A stretch of DNA of 64,000 nucleotides from Streptomyces prunicolor NBRC 13075 (lineage in GTDB: Bacteria > Actinomycetota > Actinomycetes > Streptomycetales > Streptomycetaceae): assembly GCF_000367365.1 (NCBI RefSeq), contig NZ_BARF01000113.1:1-64000 (forward strand), read 5' to 3'. Below are positions 56,953 through 64,000 of this stretch, one piece after another. Position 1 is the stretch's first letter. Each line of letters starts with the position of its first letter. The notes below the pieces were generated by a model. That model was not told the origin of the DNA. It saw only the letters and a list, made by a program, of their open reading frames with translations, and searched no databases. Both the position numbers and the translations under genes were made by a program.

Positions 56953-59472
56953 TCAGGCGGTCGTGCCGGAGGACGATATCGCCCCGGTCGTCCGGGAGCG
57001 GTCGGCCTGCCCCACGGTGCACACGACAGAGTTGAATCCGGCCTTCCAGTTGCTCTCGTCGGACAGATACCCGAAGACGGAACGGTCGGATCCGGGCGCC
57101 CAAGTCGACTCGAACTTGTTGCCGCACAGCTTGTTCCCCTGCTGCAGCGCCTCCTGGAACGTCATCGTGCTCGGGGCCGTCACGAAACCGATCACCTGGT
57201 CGGTGTGCTGATCGGCACAGTCGGTCAGGGTCGCGGTGAAGTAGGTCTTGTGGTCGACGTACGACCAGCAGTCACCGAGGCTCATCTCGGTGGTCCACAC
57301 GTTCGACCCGGTGCTACGGAAGCGCCCTATCTCGCCGCCGATCGGCACATGCCGACCGAGAACGAGGCACGCCGTACCGCGCCCGGCCGCCCCGAAGCCC
57401 GCCTCCGTCGGCGTGAGCGCGTAGACACCCGCGTCGGCCAGGGATCCGGCCGCCTCCCTCACCTTCCCCGCGCACCGCTCCGCCCCGTGGTCACGCGCGT
57501 CGGCGAAGTCGCTCGCCGTGTCGACCGCCATCACCTGCCCGTCCGGAACATCGTGCGCACAGCTCACGACCCCCAGGTTCGGCCGCGAGGCGAACGCCGT
57601 CCCGGTCCACACCGCGTGCACGCAATAGCCGGTCTGCAGCGCCTTCTTGAGCCCGACGTCCTCGCCGTACGGATACGCGGATCCGGCCGCCGACACCGAC
57701 GCGGACGGGGACGCCTCCTTCGTCGCCGCCGTGTCCTTGCCGCCGCTCAGCGAGGCCACGGCCCACACCCCACCCACGACGACCATCGCGACGGCCACGA
57801 CAAGGGCGAGGACCGCCCCGACCGGCATCCGACGCCGACGCCCGCCGGGCGATCCGCCACCGACAGGCCCCTGGCCGCCGGGATACATCGGCCCCTGACC
57901 ACCGGCGTACGGCGGCGTGGGCGCGCTGCCCTGGTAGAACTCCGGCCGAGCACCCTGATAGCCGCCCTGGTAAGGCATCGTGGGGCTGTTCGCGTACGGA
58001 TTCCATTGACCGTACGACCCACCCCCGCCCCCACTCGCGCCCGAACCGGCCTGCTCCTGCGGGCCGTACGGCGACGCGGCGCCTGCCGGGGTGTTCGGTG
58101 TGTTGGGGGTCGGCGGGGCGCCAGGAATCTGTGGGGCGCCGGGAGTGTGCGGGGTCTCCGGAGTCAGCGGGGCTCCCGGAGTGGGCCGTCCTGCCGGCGT
58201 GGAGCCCCCGAGGGCGACCGCGGGCGGGTCACCGAACGGCGCCGGGCTCTGGTAGGTGGCCCCGGGCCCTCCTGGGGTTTGCGGGGCGTACGGGCCGCCT
58301 ACATAGGGGCCGCCCATGGCGTATCCGGGCGGCCCGCCCGGGAGTTGGCCCCGAGGTCCGCGCGCGGCATGGCCGGGTGCGCCGTCGGCGGCAGGGTCCG
58401 GCGCCCGATCAGCCGTAGGCCCGCCACCCGGTGCCGGTGCCGATCCGAAGCCGTCCGGCGGCGGGCCGAACCCGCTCGGCACCCGGCCGAAGCCGTCCGG
58501 CCCCCGGCCAAGCCCGTCCCCGTCCAGGTCCCGGCGGAACCCGTCCCCGTCCGCTCCCCGGCCGAACCCGCCCGGCTCCGACAGACTCCCCGGTGCCGCC
58601 CCCACCGCGCGCCCCACCCGCTCCAGCCCACGCGCCGCAGTCTCCGGTGTCGACCTCAGCACCGGGTCCTTGACCAGCAACCCCTGGAGGACCGGCGCCA
58701 GTTCGCCCGCGCGGACGGCCGGTGTCGGTTCCTCGCCCAGCAGAGCCGTGAGCGTCGCGAAGTCGCCGTGGCGGTCGAAGGGGCCGCGGCCCTCGACGGC
58801 GGCGTACAGCGTGGCGCCGAGGGAGAACAGGTCGGCGGCCGGGGTGGGCGGCTCGCCGCGGGCGCGCTCCGGGGCGAGGTAGCCGGGTGTGCCGAGGATT
58901 CCGGCGGTGGCGGTGAGGCGGGGTTCGCGCGACTCGGGCTGGAGGGCGATGCCGTAGTCGGTGAGCAGCACGCGCGCGTACGGATCGCCCGAAGCGTTCG
59001 GTGCCAGAAGGATGTTGGCCGGTTTCACATCCCGGTGCAGGACGCCGATGCGGTGCCCGGCGGTGAGCGCGTCGAGGACGGCGAGCCCGATGCGGGCCAC
59101 CCGGGCGGGCGACAGCGGGCCCGAACGCCGCAGCACCGCCTGGAGGTCGACTCCGTCCGGGACGTACTCCATGACGATCCAGGGCAGCCCCTCGTGGATC
59201 ACCACGTCGTGCACGGTCGCCACATGCGGATGGCCGCGCAGCCGGGCCGCGTGCCGTGCCTCGCTACGGGCCCGCGCGATGCGCTGTGCGGGCTCGCCCA
59301 CCTCCGTCGGGACGTCGGGCAGCGAGATCTCCTTGACGGCGACCTCGCAGGCCAACTCCTCGTCGTACGCGAGCCATACGCGCCCCATACCGCCCGCGCC
59401 GAGCATGCGCAGCAGCCGGTAGCGCCCGTTGACGACCCTGCCCTCGCCCTGATCCGGCGTATCCCCGGCCAT
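56953..59472 (-). CDS. Membrane Ser/Thr protein kinase (PknB-like)
   Basis: ATG at 59472 lies 5 nt after GGGGGAGG (a GTG directly before it is in frame). The ~839-residue protein has an N-terminal kinase domain (MLGAGGMGRVWLAYDEEL, VAVKEI lysine, VLHRDVKPANIL, DYG in LTDYGIAL, GTPGYLAPERARG). A ~230-residue Pro/Gly-rich linker and one transmembrane helix near 560 (VGAVLALVVAVAMVVVGGVW) follow. The extracellular domain has conserved cysteines (VSCAHDVPDGQV; LGDCWSYVDHK) rather than PASTA repeats. It is the conserved flank kinase found after topA in Streptomyces. The TAVL-rich tail of Tmk nearby is one possible target, untested. Confidence 0.93.
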   Translation of the reverse strand: MAGDTPDQGEGRVVNGRYRLLRMLGAGGMGRVWLAYDEELACEVAVKEISLPDVPTEVGEPAQRIARARSEARHAARLRGHPHVATVHDVVIHEGLPWIVMEYVPDGVDLQAVLRRSGPLSPARVARIGLAVLDALTAGHRIGVLHRDVKPANILLAPNASGDPYARVLLTDYGIALQPESREPRLTATAGILGTPGYLAPERARGEPPTPAADLFSLGATLYAAVEGRGPFDRHGDFATLTALLGEEPTPAVRAGELAPVLQGLLVKDPVLRSTPETAARGLERVGRAVGAAPGSLSEPGGFGRGADGDGFRRDLDGDGLGRGPDGFGRVPSGFGPPPDGFGSAPAPGGGPTADRAPDPAADGAPGHAARGPRGQLPGGPPGYAMGGPYVGGPYAPQTPGGPGATYQSPAPFGDPPAVALGGSTPAGRPTPGAPLTPETPHTPGAPQIPGAPPTPNTPNTPAGAASPYGPQEQAGSGASGGGGGSYGQWNPYANSPTMPYQGGYQGARPEFYQGSAPTPPYAGGQGPMYPGGQGPVGGGSPGGRRRRMPVGAVLALVVAVAMVVVGGVWAVASLSGGKDTAATKEASPSASVSAAGSAYPYGEDVGLKKALQTGYCVHAVWTGTAFASRPNLGVVSCAHDVPDGQVMAVDTASDFADARDHGAERCAGKVREAAGSLADAGVYALTPTEAGFGAAGRGTACLVLGRHVPIGGEIGRFRSTGSNVWTTEMSLGDCWSYVDHKTYFTATLTDCADQHTDQVIGFVTAPSTMTFQEALQQGNKLCGNKFESTWAPGSDRSVFGYLSDESNWKAGFNSVVCTVGQADRSRTTGAISSSGTTA

Positions 59473-60065
59473 CACGCCTCCCCCGAGACGGCGCGCCTCC
59501 CCCGAGGACGCGTGGAACCTGTCTCCGAAACTAGCCTCGCACCCGCCACTGACAAGAGGGGTTTTCCGGCACCGATCAGAACAATCTTGTCGGATGCGGA
59601 CACATGCGGCTCAGTGCTGCGGGCGGGTCTCAGGCGTAACACAAGGGCGGGGAGGGGCTGGGACGCCGTACGCGGCAGGGCGGTCGGCGGATACGGCTGG
59701 CGGGCGGGCGGTCTGCGGCGCGGGGGACGGGCCGGCCGTAGGAACCGGCCGACGGCGCGAGAGACCGGCGGCTGAGTCACCGTCAGCCGCCTTCAGCCAC
59801 CGCGAGTAGCCGGTCGCCAGAAGCGGGCGCCGACCGCGAGCGTGAACCCGACCGGGACCAACTCCCGTACGGGAGCGGCCAGTCCGCCGAGAGCGACGGG
59901 CCCTCTCCCGCCCCGGGAAACGGTCAGCCGCCCCCAACCGCCCCTCGCCAATCAACCGCCGGACAGCAGTCCCCCACCGACTCCAGGAACCCCTGTTCCA
60001 CTCACCCATCGACTCCAGGAACCCCTGTTCCACTCCCCCACCGACTCCAGGAACCCCTGTTCCAC
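59473..60065. other. Intergenic region with tandem repeats
   Basis: About 590 nt between the methyltransferase stop and the kinase start. No gene is convincing: frames here have no good start signal. The right end is filled by the 32-nt repeats listed separately. The kinase promoter should lie just upstream of its GTG/ATG, outside this stretch on the right-to-left reading of its strand, around 59480-59560. Confidence 0.45.
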
Positions 60066-60100
60066 TCACCCCACCGGCTCCAGAAATCCCTGCTCCACCA
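59979..60100. repeat. 32-nt tandem duplication of a methyltransferase 3' end
   Basis: Three near-identical 32-nt units (starts 59979, 60011, 60043) plus a diverged fourth (60076) that is the actual 3' end of the methyltransferase gene. Read on the minus strand each unit repeats the codons for EQGFLE, followed by a TGA or a read-through, so the gene end has been duplicated downstream. Each unit contains the small inverted repeat GGAAC-CCCT-GTTCC. Confidence 0.85.
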
Positions 60101-61586
60101 GCAGCCGGATCTGCGCCGGCGTCCGGTCGCGGAGCAGAACCGGGTCCTCGCCGACGAGTTGGGCGATGGCGTCCAGGATGCGGCCCGCGCTCAACGTGCC
60201 GTCACACACGCCCGCGAAGCCCGCGCCGACCGTGTCGACCTTGGTCGCGCGGCGCATGCCCCGGTGCTGGCGGAGCACGACGTGTTCGGGGTCCTCGGCG
60301 CCGGGCAGGCCGACCTGTTCCTGGATGACCTCGTCGGCCAGCCTGAAGTGGGCGGCGAGCAGGGCCGCGTCGTCATGGGCGCGCAGATAGTCGACGCGGT
60401 CGAAGTGCACGCGCACGGTGTCGCCGAGCGGCTGCTCGACCGGGTGCGGCCACTCCTCGACGGTGATCGAGGGGGCGTCGGAGTCCGTCCTGCGCAGGGT
60501 GATCCAGCCGAAGCCCACCGCCCTGACCTTGCGCGCCTCGAACTCGTCGAGCCACGCGTCGTAGAGCGCCTCGTACGCGGCCGTGTCGCCCTGGTGGTCG
60601 CCCGCGTCCCTGAGCCACAACTCGGCGTACTGCGTGACGTCCTGGACCTCGCGCTGCACGATCCAGGCGTCGCATCCGCGCGGCACCCAGGAGCGCAGCC
60701 TGTCCTGCCAGTCCTCCCCCTCCACGTGCTGCCAGTTGGCGAGGAACTGCGCGAATCCGCCTTCCCGCAGCCGCTCCCCCGCCTCCTGAACGAGCGACCG
60801 GCACAGATCGTCCCCGCCCATCCCGCCGTCGCGGTAGGTCAGCCGGGCGCCCGGCGAGATCACGAACGGCGGGTTGGACACGATGAGTTCGTACGTCTCG
60901 TCGTCCCGGACCGGCTCGAAGAGCGAGCCCTCGCGGAGGTCCGCGGCCGGCGCTCCGGACAGCGCGAGGGTGAGCGCGGTGATGTGCAGGGCGCGCGGGT
61001 TGACGTCGGTGGCCGTCACGCGCGTGGCGTGCCGGGCCGCGTGCAGCGCCTGGATCCCGGACCCGGTGCCGAGGTCGAGCGCGGCGGAGACCGGTGTCCG
61101 TACGGTGATGCCCGCGAGCGTGGTGGACGCGCCGCCCACCCCGAGGACGACGCCTTCCTCCCGGCTGCCGATCCCGCCCGCCCCGCCGACCGCGCACCCC
61201 AGGTCGGACACGATGAACCAGTCCTCGCCGTCGGGCCCGCCGTACGGCCGTACGTCCACGGTCGCGGCGACCTCGTCGGCGCCCACGGACACCAGCCACC
61301 CGCCCTCGACGCACTCGGCGACGGGCAGCACGTCCTCCACGCGTGCGTGCGGCACGGGCTGCTGGAGCAGGAACAGCCGGACCAGCGTCTCCAGCGGGGT
61401 GTCGCCTCTGGTCGCCCGGAGGGCCGGCACGGTCTCGCTGCGGGCCAGCGCCGCGTACGCGGGGGCGCCGAGCAGTTCGAGCAGTCCGTCGGCGGTGAAG
61501 GCGGCGCCGAGCAGGGCGTCCCGGAGCCGGGCGGCGACCTCCGGGCGGTCGGATGCGGGCAGGGTGGGCAGGCTGGAGTTACTCAC
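60066..61586 (-). CDS. Class I SAM-dependent N5-glutamine/adenine-type methyltransferase
   Basis: The ~506-residue protein has an N-terminal helical domain and a Rossmann methyltransferase core (DLGTGSGIQALHAARHA near 205-220). The catalytic NPPF motif is in YELIVSNPPFVISPG, as in HemK/N6-adenine-type enzymes. A C-terminal ~170-residue extension follows. The GTG at 61586 is the only plausible start, although GGAGGG lies unusually close. It is conserved in Streptomyces near topA and the pyrophosphatase. The substrate (protein glutamine, RNA or small molecule) is not known to me. Its 3' end is tandemly duplicated. Confidence 0.85.
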   Translation of the reverse strand: MSNSSLPTLPASDRPEVAARLRDALLGAAFTADGLLELLGAPAYAALARSETVPALRATRGDTPLETLVRLFLLQQPVPHARVEDVLPVAECVEGGWLVSVGADEVAATVDVRPYGGPDGEDWFIVSDLGCAVGGAGGIGSREEGVVLGVGGASTTLAGITVRTPVSAALDLGTGSGIQALHAARHATRVTATDVNPRALHITALTLALSGAPAADLREGSLFEPVRDDETYELIVSNPPFVISPGARLTYRDGGMGGDDLCRSLVQEAGERLREGGFAQFLANWQHVEGEDWQDRLRSWVPRGCDAWIVQREVQDVTQYAELWLRDAGDHQGDTAAYEALYDAWLDEFEARKVRAVGFGWITLRRTDSDAPSITVEEWPHPVEQPLGDTVRVHFDRVDYLRAHDDAALLAAHFRLADEVIQEQVGLPGAEDPEHVVLRQHRGMRRATKVDTVGAGFAGVCDGTLSAGRILDAIAQLVGEDPVLLRDRTPAQIRLLVEQGFLEPVG

Positions 61587-61634
61587 CCCTCCATTGTGGC
61601 CGCTCCCACCGACAACACGCCCGCACAGGCAAAG

Positions 61635-61660
61635 GCCCCGGCACGCACGCGTACCGGGGC
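61635..61660 (-). terminator. Rho-independent terminator after the lipoprotein gene
   Basis: GCCCCGG and CCGGGGC form a 7-bp GC stem with a 12-nt loop, about 20 nt after the lipoprotein stop on the minus strand, followed by CTTTGCC. Confidence 0.6.
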
Positions 61661-61681
61661 ATCTTTCAGCAACTGAAACAA

Positions 61682-62260
61682 TCAGGCCGCCGACGCCGAA
61701 GCCGCCGGAGTCGCCGTCTTGCAGGCCTCCTGCTTGGTCATCGCCTTGCCGACATCGCCCTCTTCGAGGGTCTTCAGGGCGTCGTTCCCGCTCGTGCTGA
61801 GCTTGTCCAGCGAGGTCGCGATGCCCTTGAGGCCGTCCGCGAACTTCGCCTGGTCCTTGGTGTCGAGCGCGTCCACCTGCTTCTTCAGGGTGGCGTACGA
61901 CGTGGAGATGCCGTTGAGCTCGTTGACAGCGTCCTGCTGCTTCTTCGCGCCCTTGTCGACGTCCGGCGCCCCGGCGGTGTTCACGGCGGCCCCGATCGCC
62001 TTGTAGGCGTCGGACATGTCCTGGAAGGCCTGCGAGTCGGTCTTCTGGACCTCTTCCGGGGTGCTGTTGTCCGAGGTCTCCTTCTGGATCGCCGTGTTGG
62101 CGGCCTGGATCTTCTTCGCCTGCGGCTGCACCGCGACGCAGACCTGCTTGGCCCAGGCATCCAGCTTGGCGTCGCTGTCGTCGCCGCTGCCACCGCATCC
62201 CGACAGCGCCAGTACCAGTACCGCACCGCCGGACAGTGCGACCGCGAGCTTCTTGTTCAC
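61682..62260 (-). CDS. Secreted small lipoprotein of unknown function
   Basis: GTG at 62260 (GGAAGGGA about 10 nt upstream) gives MNKKLAVALSGGAVLVLALSGCG, a clean lipoprotein signal with lipobox LSGC. An in-frame ATG at 62278 is possible. The ~170-residue mature part is mostly alpha-helical and charged (AKQVCVAVQPQAKKIQAANTA; LKKQVDALDTKDQAKFADGL), with two cysteines, so it may be a coiled helical bundle on the membrane surface. The family is conserved in Streptomyces at this locus but has no known function. It is flanked by terminators on both sides, so it is transcribed alone. Confidence 0.85.
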   Translation of the reverse strand: MNKKLAVALSGGAVLVLALSGCGGSGDDSDAKLDAWAKQVCVAVQPQAKKIQAANTAIQKETSDNSTPEEVQKTDSQAFQDMSDAYKAIGAAVNTAGAPDVDKGAKKQQDAVNELNGISTSYATLKKQVDALDTKDQAKFADGLKGIATSLDKLSTSGNDALKTLEEGDVGKAMTKQEACKTATPAASASAA

Positions 62261-62406
62261 CGGTTTGGTCCCTTCCATGGCTCTCGGCCCCGGAACATAC
62301 ACGGCGGACGGACCACACCCCCGGGCCTAAGGTCGGATAGGAGACCTTTTGAAGCCATTTGCACCAAGCGAGAGAAGGCTCACGACGAGCGCCTGAACAC
62401 ACACAG

Positions 62407-62451
62407 AACGGGCGGGCGGCGCCCACAACTCGCGCCACCCGCCCGCCCGTT
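62407..62451 (-). terminator. Rho-independent terminator after hppA
   Basis: AACGGGCGGGCGG pairs with the matching C-rich arm ending GCCCGCCCGTT (13 bp, 19-nt loop), 23 nt after the pyrophosphatase stop codon on the minus strand. Confidence 0.65.
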
Positions 62452-62473
62452 GAGCAGGACTTCGTGGAACTGG

Positions 62474-64000
62474 CTACGAAACCACCGTGACGTTCGCCGA
62501 CTTGGCCGTCCGGTCGGCGTCGTCACCGTCGTCCCCCACGGCGATCCCGCGCCGCTTGGAGATGTACACCGAGACGGCGATCACGAGGAACGCGAGGACC
62601 GCGATCGCGATCCGCACCCCGGTGTTCTTGTCGTCGCCGTAGCTGAACTTGATGACCGCGGGCGCGATGAGCAGCGCGACGAGGTTCATCACCTTCAGCA
62701 GCGGGTTGATGGCCGGGCCCGCGGTGTCCTTGAACGGGTCGCCGACCGTGTCGCCGATCACCGTGGCGGCATGGGCCTCGCTGCCCTTGCCGCCGTGGTT
62801 GCCGTCCTCGACGAGTTTCTTCGCGTTGTCCCAGGCGCCACCCGAGTTCGCGAGGAAGACCGCCATCAGCGTGCCGGTGCCGATGGCGCCCGCCAGGAAC
62901 GAGCCCAGCGCGCCGACGCCGAGCGTGAACCCGACCGCGATCGGGGTCAGCACGGCGAGCAGACCCGGCGTGGCCAGCTCGCGCAGCGCGTCCTTGGTAC
63001 AGATGTCGACGACGCGGCCGTACTCCGGTGTCTCGGTGTAGTCCATGATCCCGGGGTGCTCGCGGAACTGCCGCCGCACCTCGTAGACCACGGCCCCCGC
63101 CGACCGCGAGACCGCGTTGATCGCCAGCCCCGAGAAGAGGAAGACGACCGCGGCGCCGACGATGAGCCCGACCAGGTTGTTGGGCTGGGAGATGTCCATC
63201 ATCAGGTTGAGTGGCGCGCCGGGTCCCGAGACCTTCTCGCCGACGTCGTTGGCGGCGGTCAGGATCGCGTCCCGGTACGACCCGAAGAGCGCCGACGCCG
63301 CCAGGACGGCGGTGGCGATGGCGATGCCCTTCGTGATGGCCTTGGTGGTGTTGCCCACCGCGTCCAGGTTGGTGAGCACCTGCGCGCCCGCGCCCTCGAC
63401 GTCGCCGGACATCTCCGCGATGCCCTGCGCGTTGTCGGAGACCGGCCCGAAGGTGTCCATGGCGACGATCACACCGACCGTGGTGAGCAGACCGGTACCG
63501 GCCAGCGCCACCGCGAACAGCGCCAGCATGATCGAGGCGCCGCCGAGCAGGAACGCCCCGTAGACGGCGAGACCGATCAACAGGGCGGTGTACACGGCCG
63601 ATTCGAGGCCCAGCGAGATCCCGGCGAGGATGACGGTGGCCGGGCCGGTGAGCGAGGTCTTGCCGATGTCCATCACGGGACGCCGGTTGGTCTCCGTGAA
63701 GTAGCCGGTCAGCTGCTGGATCAGCGCGGCGAGCACGATGCCGATGGCCACGGCGACGAGCGCGAGGATCCGCGGATCGCCGTCCTTGCCCTTGATCGCC
63801 GCGTCGGTGACGCCGTCGAGGGCGCCGTAGGACGACGGCAGATAGACGAAGACCGCGACCGCCACCAGCACGAGCGAGATCGCCGCGGAGATGAAGAACC
63901 CCCGGTTGATCGCGGACATGCCGCTGCGGTCGGTACGGCGTGGCGCCACCGCGAAGATGCCGATCATGGCGGTGATCACACCGATCGCCGGCACGAGCAG
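62474..64000 (-). CDS. hppA: Membrane-bound proton-pumping pyrophosphatase, 5' end outside window
   Basis: The frame is open to the window edge, so only the C-terminal ~508 residues are seen. They include DTFGPVSDNAQGIAEMSGD (pyrophosphate-binding loop), the GNTTKAITKGIAIAT helix, and GDPFKDTAGPAINPLLKVMNLVALL near the end, with about ten membrane helices. This is the H+-translocating (V-type) inorganic pyrophosphatase. The residue that decides K+ need is Lys in GNTTKA (Ala in K+-dependent enzymes), so this is a K+-independent pump. The C-terminal sequence ends with a short charged tail. It is a housekeeping flank gene. Confidence 0.95.
   Translation of the reverse strand: MLVPAIGVITAMIGIFAVAPRRTDRSGMSAINRGFFISAAISLVLVAVAVFVYLPSSYGALDGVTDAAIKGKDGDPRILALVAVAIGIVLAALIQQLTGYFTETNRRPVMDIGKTSLTGPATVILAGISLGLESAVYTALLIGLAVYGAFLLGGASIMLALFAVALAGTGLLTTVGVIVAMDTFGPVSDNAQGIAEMSGDVEGAGAQVLTNLDAVGNTTKAITKGIAIATAVLAASALFGSYRDAILTAANDVGEKVSGPGAPLNLMMDISQPNNLVGLIVGAAVVFLFSGLAINAVSRSAGAVVYEVRRQFREHPGIMDYTETPEYGRVVDICTKDALRELATPGLLAVLTPIAVGFTLGVGALGSFLAGAIGTGTLMAVFLANSGGAWDNAKKLVEDGNHGGKGSEAHAATVIGDTVGDPFKDTAGPAINPLLKVMNLVALLIAPAVIKFSYGDDKNTGVRIAIAVLAFLVIAVSVYISKRRGIAVGDDGDDADRTAKSANVTVVS

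Noticed and set aside
1..64000. CRISPR arrays or cas genes
   Set aside because: No regularly spaced direct repeats with unique spacers were seen; the 32-nt repeats at 59979-60100 are contiguous without spacers.

Overview
The window is a high-GC actinomycete chromosome, almost certainly Streptomyces. Evidence: GC-rich third codon positions, many GTG/TTG starts, rare TTA leucine codons confined to accessory genes, an MFS-thymidylate kinase fusion, a lysine-tailed topoisomerase I, a DNA polymerase III delta' gene, and a conserved tmk/topA/kinase/pyrophosphatase neighbourhood. Core flanks lie at 1-10.1 kb and 46.7-64 kb. Between them is an accessory island of about 36 kb that ends beside a tRNA-Thr(CGU) gene.

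Left flank (1-10.1 kb): a degenerate sensor kinase and its response regulator, an ANTAR protein, a SigB/F/G-type sigma factor, DUF5994-type proteins, and a 1702-residue helicase-nuclease that may be a defence protein. Left border (10.3-12.45 kb): decayed mobile elements (IS1380-like, a large serine recombinase apparently split by an ISKra4-like element, an ISAs1-like tail). A 20-nt sequence at 10286-10305 recurs exactly at 46640-46659, just downstream of tRNA-Thr, which suggests the ends of an integrated island.

Island, first half (12.5-34.3 kb): a biosynthetic region built round p-amino aromatic chemistry. It encodes a fused aminodeoxychorismate synthase (PabAB), an AroQ chorismate mutase fused to an HPPD/hydroxymandelate-synthase-like catalytic domain, and a PapC/CmlC-like dehydrogenase, which together should give 4-aminophenylpyruvate and a product of it. 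Tailoring genes encode a benzoate-type CoA ligase, an aromatic FAD monooxygenase, a BBE-type flavoprotein, an HpaB-type monooxygenase, a PaiB-like flavin protein and a class V PLP enzyme. Candidate amide-forming enzymes are an ATP-grasp ligase and a FemAB/GNAT-like protein. An SsuABC-type importer, an MFS exporter and a StrR-type regulator are also present. The most striking gene is a dihydropteroate synthase with the sequence hallmarks of mobile sulfonamide-resistance Sul enzymes. Beside p-aminobenzoate-type genes it suggests self-resistance to a PABA antimetabolite.

Island, second half (36.1-46.05 kb): one tightly coupled operon, separated from the first half by IS5 and IS256 remnants. It encodes a threonine-specific A-PCP protein (SyrB1-like), an Fe/2-oxoglutarate halogenase with the His-x-Ala facial triad of SyrB2, a Cys-nucleophile aminoacyl shuttle (SyrC-like), a FkbM methyltransferase-PCP protein carrying vestiges of an interrupted adenylation domain, a BenE-type transporter, a type II thioesterase, an acyl-CoA-dehydrogenase-like flavoprotein and a cation/proton antiporter. 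The predicted intermediate is 4-chlorothreonine on a carrier protein, then methylation and flavoprotein chemistry. No condensation domain is present anywhere. TTA codons in the StrR-like regulator, chorismate mutase fusion, PapC-like gene, importer ATPase, FemAB-like gene, A-PCP gene and halogenase put both halves under likely bldA control.

Right flank (46.7-64 kb): tRNA-Thr, a secreted tripeptidyl-aminopeptidase-like hydrolase, holB, tmk, topA, a small membrane protein, a Ser/Thr kinase, a methyltransferase with a tandemly duplicated 3' end, a lipoprotein, and the C-terminal part of a membrane pyrophosphatase (hppA).
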